Below are positions 10,398 through 15,920 of a stretch of DNA of 15,920 bases, in pieces. Numbering within the stretch: the first letter of the stretch is position 1; the number at the start of each line of letters is the position of its first letter. Location of the stretch: the NCBI GenBank assembly GCA_903919215.1, contig CAIXHI010000294.1, positions 1-15,920 of the forward strand, in the 5' to 3' direction. The notes beneath the pieces are model-generated. The model ran no database searches. It was given only the letters and a program-made list of their open reading frames with translations, and was not told where the DNA came from. The position numbers and the translations under genes are program-made. Source of the DNA: an uncultured Acidimicrobiaceae bacterium (GTDB taxonomy: Bacteria; Actinomycetota; Acidimicrobiia; Acidimicrobiales; Ilumatobacteraceae).

Positions 10398-11465
10398 TCA
10401 GCCGGCGAGGAACGCTTCGCCGGCGTCCTTGAGGCGACGTTCGGCGGTGGCGATGCCGAGTCGGCCGGGGCCGTCGAGCAGGGGAGTGATCGTCACCGAC
10501 CTCAGGTCGTAGCTGCGGGCGGCAGTGCGCACGTCGCGCCACATGGTGGCAATCGAGTCTGCGCGGGCAGTGTCGGTGTCGCCGCTGGGACGGAACATGA
10601 TCGCCAGCGGACACTCGGGGCCTTGGTCGGCGGCACGGTCGAGCATGTTGGCCACGTCGCCACGCACGGCGAGGCCGAGGATGTCGCAGGAACCGGCGAG
10701 GTCGGGGACCTCGCGGTCGTAGCGCCCAGGGATGCGTACGTTGCCGTGTGACAGGCCGTCCAGCCACAGCCCCCAGCGCAGTTGATCGCGCCGACGGGAC
10801 TCGTCGAGGTCGCGTTGCGACGGCCCGGTCGGCCGCTCGGTCAACACGTCGAGTGATGTGGCCACCGGCGGGCCGCCGCGCAAGATGCGCCAGGCGTCGC
10901 GCCACGCGATCACCAGGTTGTGCATGACGTCGCCGTGTTTGCGTGGGTCGTCGGGCTCGATGCGCTTGGCCATCGCGAACGGCGCCTCGAACGGCACCCA
11001 TCCGGCAGCCACCTCGCCGAGGTGCTCAGCCACGGCCTCCACCCAGCGCGGCCACCACAGCCCGGCAGTGCGGTCGTCGGCAAAGCCACCTTCGTCGTCG
11101 AACCAGTGGGGCACGTCGGCTTGCATCAGGCGGAACCACGGCTGGAGGCCAGCGCCGCGGGCTGCGAGCGCCGCAGCGTGCAGCGACTCCATCACACCTC
11201 CGTCGATTCGGCCTTCCTTCGGTTGCGCCGCGGCCCACGGCACATCCAAGCGCACGTGTGTGAGGCCCAGTTCCGCGGCGAAGGCGAGGTCGTCGTGCAG
11301 ACGTTCGCCGTCTCGCGCTCCATCGGAGGCAACAACGACACCGCGCGCAATGACCGGCGGTGTGGTGCCCTCCTCCGGCGTGGTTTCGGGTTCGGTTGCC
11401 CGTTCAGTGATGAACAGACCGGCGAGGGAAGAAACCGTCAGGAGAGGAACGGGCTGCGGGTCCAC
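10398..11465 (-). CDS. GH1-like TIM-barrel protein with degenerate active site
   Basis: A 355-residue protein resembling family 1 glycoside hydrolases in its first half: LGLTHVRLDVPWAAAQPKEGRID matches the R-x-S-x-W-x-R-x-x-P-x-x-G stretch, and PHWFDDEGGFADDRT matches the P-x-W-x-x-x-x-G-G region. The usual TxNEP acid/base motif appears as VPFEAP: E160 is kept but the preceding Asn is Phe. I see no equivalent of the nucleophile motif ITENG; the corresponding C-terminal segment reads SVTITPLLDG. The protein is also shorter than typical GH1 enzymes (about 400-480 residues). It is probably non-hydrolytic, or acts by other residues; this is inference. The GTG start overlaps the 3' end of the cyclase gene by 28 bases, so the two are likely co-transcribed and coupled. 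A short hydrophobic N-terminal stretch (LLTVSSLAGLFI) could be a weak signal or anchor, followed by a Glu/Thr/Pro-rich linker. Confidence 0.7.
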   Translation of the reverse strand: MDPQPVPLLTVSSLAGLFITERATEPETTPEEGTTPPVIARGVVVASDGARDGERLHDDLAFAAELGLTHVRLDVPWAAAQPKEGRIDGGVMESLHAAALAARGAGLQPWFRLMQADVPHWFDDEGGFADDRTAGLWWPRWVEAVAEHLGEVAAGWVPFEAPFAMAKRIEPDDPRKHGDVMHNLVIAWRDAWRILRGGPPVATSLDVLTERPTGPSQRDLDESRRRDQLRWGLWLDGLSHGNVRIPGRYDREVPDLAGSCDILGLAVRGDVANMLDRAADQGPECPLAIMFRPSGDTDTARADSIATMWRDVRTAARSYDLRSVTITPLLDGPGRLGIATAERRLKDAGEAFLAG

Positions 11466-11989
11466 AACTCACCCGTGTCGGTACCGCTGGAGAGGACCGG
11501 GCGTCCACTGAGTTCGACGACCGAGATCGGGCCGGGGAAGCCGCGCAACTCGAGATCGCCGTGGGAGTGGGCGGTGATGCCTTCGGGCAGTCGCTGGATC
11601 TGCATCGTGGGCAGCAGGACCTCGAACGGGCCAGCGGCATCGCACAGGCGGGCGGCCATGTTGACCGCTGAGCCGATGTAGTCGTCGCCCTCGAACAGCA
11701 GCGCGTGACCGGTGGCGATGCCGATCCGCAGCGACAGGGGAGCGCACACTTCTGAGGCGCGGGCCTCGAGTTCCAACGCGAATGCGATACATGCCATCTG
11801 ATCGACCGAGACGATCATGCAGCCGTCACCCAGCCACTTCGCGATGCGCACGCCGCGCTCGCTGGCGATCTCCCGGGTCAGGGTGCGAAACGCGCTGAGG
11901 ATCCGTCCTGCCGCGTCGTCGCCAAATGCAGCCGTGTAGTTCGTAAACCCGGTGAGGTCAGTGAACGCAAAGGTTCGGGGGACGCGCAT
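11438..11989 (-). CDS. Stand-alone class III adenylate/guanylate cyclase
   Basis: A 183-residue protein consisting almost only of a class III cyclase catalytic domain, which makes cAMP (or cGMP) from the nucleoside triphosphate as a homodimer. All six canonical residues can be placed: metal-binding D11 (FTDLTGFT) and D55 (WLGDG), substrate-specifying K51 and D103, and transition-state N110 and R114 (SAVNMAARL). The spacings K51-D55, D103-N110 and N110-R114 match mycobacterial class III cyclases. The Lys/Asp pair favours ATP, so adenylate cyclase is the better call. No membrane, HAMP or sensor domain is visible. The ATG is preceded by TAGAGT 14-9 bases upstream and no clear Shine-Dalgarno sequence. 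A CRP-like palindrome lies about 40 bases upstream of the predicted start of transcription. It is divergent from the VWA gene and overlaps the GH1-like gene downstream. Confidence 0.9.
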   Translation of the reverse strand: MRVPRTFAFTDLTGFTNYTAAFGDDAAGRILSAFRTLTREIASERGVRIAKWLGDGCMIVSVDQMACIAFALELEARASEVCAPLSLRIGIATGHALLFEGDDYIGSAVNMAARLCDAAGPFEVLLPTMQIQRLPEGITAHSHGDLELRGFPGPISVVELSGRPVLSSGTDTGELWTRSPFLS

Positions 11990-11997
11990 CTCTGCGG

Positions 11998-12003
11998 ACT
12001 CTA
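11998..12003 (-). promoter_or_regulatory. Putative -10 element of the cyclase gene
   Basis: TAGAGT on the minus strand, 14-9 bases before ATG 11989, would place the transcription start 0-2 bases before the start codon. No good -35 is present; an activator-dependent promoter would fit the neighbouring CRP-like site. Confidence 0.4.
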
Positions 12004-12021
12004 GCAGTGGCGATCCTTCCT

Positions 12022-12037
12022 CGTGATCTTATTCACA
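12022..12037. promoter_or_regulatory. CRP/GlxR-type cAMP-receptor binding site (predicted)
   Basis: CGTGATCTTATTCACA matches the TGTGA-N6-TCACA consensus of Crp/GlxR regulators at nine of ten defined positions. It lies in the 109-base gap between the divergent cyclase and VWA genes. Its centre is about 38.5 bases upstream of the predicted cyclase transcription start and 69.5 bases upstream of the predicted VWA start. Those distances are near common class II and class I activator positions, though not exact. No Crp gene is in the window. Confidence 0.5.
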
Positions 12038-12086
12038 AAGGTGTCATGGGCTGTTCACCGCCGGAACGGCCCCGCACCGTGCGGTG

Positions 12087-12092
12087 TAGGTT
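12087..12092 (+). promoter_or_regulatory. Leaderless -10 element of the VWA gene
   Basis: TAGGTT lies exactly 12-7 bases before ATG 12099 with no Shine-Dalgarno sequence, so the transcript probably starts at the A of the start codon. No clear -35 is seen. Confidence 0.5.
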
Positions 12093-12098
12093 GCACGA

Positions 12099-14120
12099 AT
12101 GGTCAGTCGGTTCACCTATTCGCGCTGGGATGGCTCGCAGAAAGGGTTCGACCTCGATGCGGACACGCTGTTCGACTCGCTGACGGACGACCTGCTGTAT
12201 CACGGCGACGTCAACGCTGCGCTGCGCAAGATGATGCAGCAGGGTATGAACGATCGCAACGGCGAGCGCGTGCAGGGTCTGCGCGAGATGCTCGACAAGT
12301 TGCGCAAGGAACGTCAGGAGCGCCTCGACAAGCACGACCTCGGCGGTGTCTACAAGGAGATCGCCGACGCGCTCGACGACATTGTCGATGAAGAGCGCCA
12401 CGCAGTTGAGCAAGCGGTGCAAGCGTCACAACAAAGTGGCGACGAACGACGTGCCCAGTCGGCCCGCGATGCCTCGGCCGAGCGCAACTTCCGCCTCGAC
12501 ATGCTGCCGAACGATCTGGCTGGCAAGGTGCGCGAACTGCAGGCCTACGACTTCGAGAGTGGCGAGGCGCAGCAGCGGTTCGAGGAGTTGATGGACAAGC
12601 TGCGTCAGCAGCTCATGCAGCAGGCCGTCGACCAGATGTCGTCGGCGATGCAAAACATGTCGCCCGAGGACATGCAACGCACGAAGGACATGATGGCCGC
12701 GCTGAACGAGATGCTGGAGAAGCACCAGCGCGGTGAAGACCCCGGCTTCGAACAGTTCATGCAGCAGTACGGCGACTTCTTCCCGGAGAATCCGCAGACG
12801 CTGGAGGAGTTGCTGGAGAACATGGCCCAGCGCATGGCGGCCATGCAGCAGATGATGAACTCGATGTCGCCCGAGCAGCGCTCACAGCTGCAGCAACTCA
12901 GCGATCAGCTGATGGACGACATGGACCTCCGCTGGCAGATGGATCAGTTGGGTCGCAACCTGCAGGGCATGTTTCCGCAGATGGGCTGGGGCGAGTCGCG
13001 CGAGTTTCGTGGCGAACAGGGCATGGGCATGGGTGAGGCGATGCAGCAGATGCAAGACCTCAGCGATCTCGATCAGCTCGAGCAGTTGTTGCGCAACGCC
13101 AACAGCCCCGCGCAGTTGGCCGAGGCCGACATGGACCGTGTGCGCGATCTGATGGGCGACGACGCGGCCAAGTCGCTGGAACGCCTTGCCGAGCTCACCA
13201 AGATGCTCGAAGAGGCGGGCCTGATCCAGAACAAGGACGGCAAGCTGGAACTCACGCCGAAGGGTCTGCGCAAGATCGGCAACAACGCACTGCGTGATCT
13301 GTTCGCCAAGTTGGCCAAGGACAAGTCGGGGCAGCACGCCTCGAACCGCATCGGGCAGGGTCACGAGCGCAACTACGACACCAAGCCGTACGAGTATGGC
13401 GACCCGTTCAACCTCGACCTTGAGCGCACGATCCGCAACGCGATCTCGCGCAATGGCACCGGCACGCCGGTGAAGCTGTCACCCGAGGATTTCGAGATCG
13501 AGCGCACCGAGCACCTCACCCGCTCGTCCACGGTGTTGATGCTCGACCTGTCGATGAGCATGCCGATGCGCGACAACTTCCTGCCGGCGAAGAAGGTCGC
13601 GATGGCGCTGCACTCGCTGATCACGTCGCAGTTCCCGCGCGACTTCATGGGCATCGTCGGTTTCAGCGAGACGGCCTACGTGCTGACCGCGCAGCAACTG
13701 CCCGAGGTCAGCTGGGACTTCGCCTACGGCACCAACATGCACCATGGCTTCACGCTGGCCCGCCAGATGCTGTCGCGTCAGACCGGCACGAAGCAGATCA
13801 TCATGATCACCGACGGCGAGCCGACGGCGCACATCACGCCCGACGGCCACCCGTTCTTCAACTACCCGCCGGTGCAAGAGACGGTGGAGGCCACGCTGCG
13901 CGAGGTCGTGCGCTGCACCCGCGACGGCATCCGCATCAACACGTTCATGCTCGACGCCGATCGTGGCCTGCAGCACTTCGTTGAGCAGCTCACCTCCATC
14001 AACCGCGGCCGGGCGTTCTTCACGAACCACGAGAACCTCGGCGACTACGTGCTGGTCGACTTCATCGAGCACAAGAAGAGCCTGGCCAGAGGCAGCGGCC
14101 GCGGCCGCCGCGCCGGCTGA
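12099..14120 (+). CDS. VWA (MIDAS) domain protein, probable partner of the MoxR-like ATPase
   Basis: A 673-residue protein. The first 430 or so residues are charged and largely helical, with long Met/Gln-rich stretches at about residues 160-330 (for example MAQRMAAMQQMMNSMSPEQ) that probably form coiled coils. The C-terminal third is a von Willebrand factor A domain with a complete metal-ion-dependent adhesion site: D483-x-S485-x-S487 (DLSMSMPMRDN), T545 (YGTNMHHG) and D572 (MITDGEPT). No signal peptide is seen, so it is cytoplasmic. The organisation resembles the VWA partners of MoxR/Mg-chelatase-like AAA+ ATPases, such as the CoxE and BchD type. The ATPase gene lies 1.8 kb upstream on the same strand, interrupted by two minus-strand genes. 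ATG 12099 has a leaderless -10 element. The tail (RGSGRGRRAG) is basic and flexible. Confidence 0.88.
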   Translation: MVSRFTYSRWDGSQKGFDLDADTLFDSLTDDLLYHGDVNAALRKMMQQGMNDRNGERVQGLREMLDKLRKERQERLDKHDLGGVYKEIADALDDIVDEERHAVEQAVQASQQSGDERRAQSARDASAERNFRLDMLPNDLAGKVRELQAYDFESGEAQQRFEELMDKLRQQLMQQAVDQMSSAMQNMSPEDMQRTKDMMAALNEMLEKHQRGEDPGFEQFMQQYGDFFPENPQTLEELLENMAQRMAAMQQMMNSMSPEQRSQLQQLSDQLMDDMDLRWQMDQLGRNLQGMFPQMGWGESREFRGEQGMGMGEAMQQMQDLSDLDQLEQLLRNANSPAQLAEADMDRVRDLMGDDAAKSLERLAELTKMLEEAGLIQNKDGKLELTPKGLRKIGNNALRDLFAKLAKDKSGQHASNRIGQGHERNYDTKPYEYGDPFNLDLERTIRNAISRNGTGTPVKLSPEDFEIERTEHLTRSSTVLMLDLSMSMPMRDNFLPAKKVAMALHSLITSQFPRDFMGIVGFSETAYVLTAQQLPEVSWDFAYGTNMHHGFTLARQMLSRQTGTKQIIMITDGEPTAHITPDGHPFFNYPPVQETVEATLREVVRCTRDGIRINTFMLDADRGLQHFVEQLTSINRGRAFFTNHENLGDYVLVDFIEHKKSLARGSGRGRRAG

Positions 14121-14134
14121 CCGGGTTGCCCGAA

Positions 14135-14207
14135 CGGTGCGAGTGCGTCGCCCCCGGTGCGAGTGGGTCGTCCCCGGTGCGAGTGGGTCGTCCCCGGTGC
14201 GAGTGCC
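14135..14207. repeat. 20-bp tandem repeat array (about 3.6 copies)
   Basis: The unit CGGTGCGAGTGGGTCGTCCC starts at 14135 (with two or three variant bases), 14155, 14175 and 14195 (partial). The GAGTG core recurs at 14141, 14161, 14181, 14201, 14221 and 14240, so the period continues into the hairpin that follows. It is noncoding, just after the VWA stop codon. Function is unknown: possibly a protein-binding array on one helix face, or slippage repeats. Confidence 0.75.
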
Positions 14208-14219
14208 AGCCCGACACCC

Positions 14220-14277
14220 CGAGTGCCACGTGTGCACCCGAGTGCCTGGCGGCACCCGGGGTGCAACGTGGCACTCG
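14220..14277. terminator. Long imperfect hairpin downstream of the VWA gene
   Basis: Arms 14220-14246 and 14251-14277 pair over 12 perfect base pairs, then 7, then 7 with one mismatch and small bulges, closing on a TGGC loop. It may terminate VWA transcription before the sigma-factor gene. There is no T tract, so a repetitive extragenic palindrome is an alternative. Confidence 0.5.
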
Positions 14278-14286
14278 AAAGACTTG

Positions 14287-14315
14287 GGAACCGAACGGGG
14301 GAGTGAGGGCTCTGT
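14287..14315 (+). promoter_or_regulatory. Possible ECF-type promoter of the sigma-factor gene
   Basis: GGAACC at 14287-14292, the classic -35 of ECF-sigma promoters, stands exactly 35-30 bases before ATG 14322. The expected -10 position (14310-14315) reads CTCTGT, not the usual GTC/GTT type. This would fit an autoregulated, leaderless ECF promoter, but only the -35 half is convincing. Confidence 0.3.
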
Positions 14316-14321
14316 AGGGGT

Positions 14322-14993
14322 ATGAGCGCCCACATCGACCCCCTGATCGCGGCACCCCCCGCCGCGGCCCGGCCGGTCACCCCGCGCCCACCCAACCCCG
14401 CGCGCCGATCCGCGTTTGAAGGCAAACCCGCATCAGGTGCGGCCAAGCCTTCAAACGCGGTCACCCGCCGATCCGCGTTTGAAGCCGAAACCGGACATGG
14501 TGCGGTCCAGCCTTCAAACGCGGTGGAGGTGGTGGGCGAGTCGGACGTGTACGTGGTGGAGGACGTTGAGGCTGTGTATCGGCGGATGTACCCCGGACTG
14601 GTGCGGATGGCGTACCTGCTGGTCGACACGCAGGAGGCGGCCGAGGAGGCCGTGCAGGATGCGTTCGCTAAGGCGTACTCGAAGTGGTCGCGGGTGCGGA
14701 CGCCCGATGCGTACATGCGCACGTGCGTGATCAACGCCTGCCGTCGCGTGCACCGCCGTCGCCGGGTGATGGGCCGCGCCCCACAGCCGTCCATCGAGCA
14801 CGGCGAGATGTACGCCGACCACATCGCCGATGTCGTGCGCACCCTGCGCTCACCGATGAAGGAAGCCGTCGTGCTGCGGTACTACCTGCAGCTGTCCGAC
14901 CAAGAGATCGCGGAGGCCCTCGGCATCGCCGTCGGCACCGTCAAGTCCACGTTGCACCGTGCGCGTGCCCTGTTGAAGAAGGAGTTGTCATGA
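14322..14993 (+). CDS. ECF (SigE-family) RNA polymerase sigma factor with repeat-derived N-terminal extension
   Basis: A 223-residue sigma-70-family protein. Region 2 spans about residues 82-146 (EAVYRRMYPGLVRMAYLL, AAEEAVQDAFAKAYSKW, YMRTCVINACRRVHRR). Region 4 spans about 168-221, with its helix-turn-helix at LSDQEIAEALGIAVGTVKST (191-210). There is no region 1.1 or 3, as usual for ECF sigmas of the actinobacterial SigE family. The first 70 or so residues are not part of the family: a Pro/Ala-rich stretch, then two 21-residue repeats (28-48 and 49-69, each RRSAFE...PSNAV) encoded by palindromic DNA. Translation may therefore start at ATG 14322, as annotated, or downstream at GTG 14523 or later; no Shine-Dalgarno sequence settles it. 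It overlaps the next gene by ATGA, typical of a sigma factor paired with its regulator. Confidence 0.9.
   Translation: MSAHIDPLIAAPPAAARPVTPRPPNPARRSAFEGKPASGAAKPSNAVTRRSAFEAETGHGAVQPSNAVEVVGESDVYVVEDVEAVYRRMYPGLVRMAYLLVDTQEAAEEAVQDAFAKAYSKWSRVRTPDAYMRTCVINACRRVHRRRRVMGRAPQPSIEHGEMYADHIADVVRTLRSPMKEAVVLRYYLQLSDQEIAEALGIAVGTVKSTLHRARALLKKELS
14410..14460. repeat. Palindromic element, copy A, inside the sigma-factor gene
   Basis: A perfect 14-bp inverted repeat (CCGCGTTTGAAGGC at 14410-14423 and its complement at 14447-14460) around a 23-base centre. The centre contains a smaller CCGCA/TGCGG stem. It is the first of two head-to-tail copies with a 63-base period, exactly 21 codons. Confidence 0.8.
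14473..14523. repeat. Palindromic element, copy B, inside the sigma-factor gene
   Basis: The same 51-bp organisation as copy A, with arms 14473-14486 and 14510-14523. The outer arms match copy A except for one base (GAAGCC for GAAGGC in the left arm), while the 23-base centre matches at about 15 positions. Conserved arms with diverged centres suggest selection or mobility acting on the palindrome rather than simple tandem duplication. Confidence 0.8.
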
Positions 14994-15920
14994 GTGACGA
15001 ACTGGAGTCCATCCTCACCGAGAGCTTGCACCAGCGGGCTACCCAGGCGAAGGTGCACCGGCATGGCTTTGGCGACGTTCGCCGCCGCGTGCGCCGACAC
15101 CGCCAACGCCAGATGGCCGCCGGCCTGCTGCCCGCCGTCGCCGGCTTCGGCTGGATCGTCACCCGCCCCCTCGCCCATGACCCGCTGAGTCCCGGTGGTG
15201 CAGCCGGATGTGACACTCCGCAAACGGCGACGAGCTGGCTGGACGGCACCCCAGGGTCGATCACCGTGGCCCCACCCCCGTGGACCGGTGAACCTACGAC
15301 GCTGCCGATGGATGCCCCTTACGTCACCGACGCCAAGGGCAGGGTGTACTACCTCGATGTCAACGGCAACGTGGTGCTCGACGCCAACGGTAACCCCGTG
15401 CCCGTGTCAGAGCCCGTCGGCACGACGACGACGCACTTCCGCCAGGAGGCGACCACCACAGAGGTCGACGGCCTCGGCAACCCGGTGCCGACGACCTACA
15501 CGACCGACGCGAACGGCAATCCGGCCACCACGGTCGCGTACGACCCGCAGCGTGACGGCACCACGACCACCGTCGACCCTCGCGTCGAGTCCACCACCGG
15601 CAACGTGATGGGGACCTCGACCACGATCGCCTGCGAGGTCCAGACCACTGATCCACTCGCCACGGGTCCGGCCGACACCACGCCGGTCGCTGCTGGTGAC
15701 GGCACGACCTCCACCAGCGTCGAGTTGCAGGCCTACTTGTTCGTCATGTTCGCCAACGCCAGCACCGTGAACGGCGCTGCGTCGGCGTACGCCCAGCAGT
15801 TCCCCGGTGCGCTGCGCACCAACGGTTCGACCAAGGTGCAGACCAGTTACGTGATGGCATCGGTCGGAGCGGATGGCGCCGCGCAATCGATCGCCAGCCA
15901 ACTGGGTATCACCGACGTGA
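14990..15920 (+). CDS. Single-pass membrane protein with Thr-rich repeats and LytR_C-like domain (3' end beyond window)
   Basis: At least 310 residues; the frame is still open at the last base. ATG 14990 overlaps the sigma-factor stop and has AAGGAG 5 bases upstream. Residues 1-42 are cytoplasmic, ending in a very basic stretch (RRRVRRHRQRQ). Residues 43-58 (AAGLLPAVAGFGWIVT) form one short membrane segment. The rest is probably outside the cell. Residues 110-235 are Thr/Gly/Asn-rich with recurring D-x-x-G-N motifs (DAKGR 114, DVNGN 123, DANGN 131, DGLGN 160, DANGN 173), resembling a stalk. Residues from about 244 (VELQAYLFVMFANASTVNGAA) resemble the LytR_C domain found at the end of cell-wall LCP proteins. 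By position it may be the regulator, possibly anti-sigma, of the upstream ECF factor, but no known anti-sigma motif such as a zinc-finger HxxxCxxC is present. Confidence 0.75.
   Translation, partial: MSDELESILTESLHQRATQAKVHRHGFGDVRRRVRRHRQRQMAAGLLPAVAGFGWIVTRPLAHDPLSPGGAAGCDTPQTATSWLDGTPGSITVAPPPWTGEPTTLPMDAPYVTDAKGRVYYLDVNGNVVLDANGNPVPVSEPVGTTTTHFRQEATTTEVDGLGNPVPTTYTTDANGNPATTVAYDPQRDGTTTTVDPRVESTTGNVMGTSTTIACEVQTTDPLATGPADTTPVAAGDGTTSTSVELQAYLFVMFANASTVNGAASAYAQQFPGALRTNGSTKVQTSYVMASVGADGAAQSIASQLGITDV

Noticed and set aside
10398..11465. Reading the GH1-like gene as an active beta-glucosidase
   Set aside because: The NEP motif is altered and the ITENG nucleophile motif is not visible, so activity cannot be claimed from sequence.
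14121..14321. Possible CRISPR array in the 20-bp repeats
   Set aside because: The copies are directly adjacent without spacers, the unit is too short, and no cas genes are present.

Overview
The window is GC-rich actinobacterial chromosome with densely packed genes. The style of the proteins points to the class Acidimicrobiia (an Ilumatobacter-like lineage): a K+-independent H+-pyrophosphatase, a sdhCAB operon with a di-heme cytochrome b, a MoxR/VWA pair, and an ECF sigma factor paired with a LytR_C-type membrane protein. The taxonomic placement is inferred. No rRNA, tRNA, IS element, phage gene or CRISPR array is visible, and no gene-free stretch exceeds about 210 bases.

Layout. Bases 1-556 (-) hold a DedA-family membrane protein cut by the window edge. 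Bases 631-2934 (-) hold hppA, ended by a hairpin terminator. Divergent from it, 3142-6619 (+) is the compact operon sdhC-sdhA-sdhB. A bidirectional hairpin at 6651-6684 separates it from a convergent glycoside hydrolase family 2 gene (6688-8808, -). Only 38 bases away and divergent, 8847-10274 (+) encodes a MoxR/Mg-chelatase-like AAA+ ATPase. Its probable partner, a VWA (metal-ion-dependent adhesion site) protein, lies at 12099-14120 (+). Between the two sits an oppositely oriented, overlapping pair: a complete class III nucleotide cyclase (11438-11989, -) and a catalytically degenerate GH1-like protein (10398-11465, -). The right end (14322-15920, +) is an ECF sigma factor overlapping, by ATGA, a single-pass membrane protein with a Thr-rich repeat ectodomain and a LytR_C-like C-terminus.

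How they work together. hppA and sdhCAB are energy-metabolism loci: one pumps protons with pyrophosphate, the other is respiratory complex II. The ATPase and VWA protein probably form a chaperone-like remodelling complex. The cyclase and VWA genes diverge across a near-consensus CRP/GlxR-type palindrome (12022-12037), so cAMP may feed back on cyclase and VWA expression. The sigma factor and membrane protein look like an envelope-sensing pair.

Most distinctive at the DNA level: TAnnnT -10 elements placed exactly 12 to 7 bases before three start codons (leaderless transcription); the CRP-like site beside the cyclase; two tandem 51-bp palindromic elements lying in frame within the N-terminus of the sigma-factor gene; and a 20-bp-period GAGTG array running into a long hairpin just upstream of that gene. 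I found no clear multi-gene novel defence or biosynthetic system.
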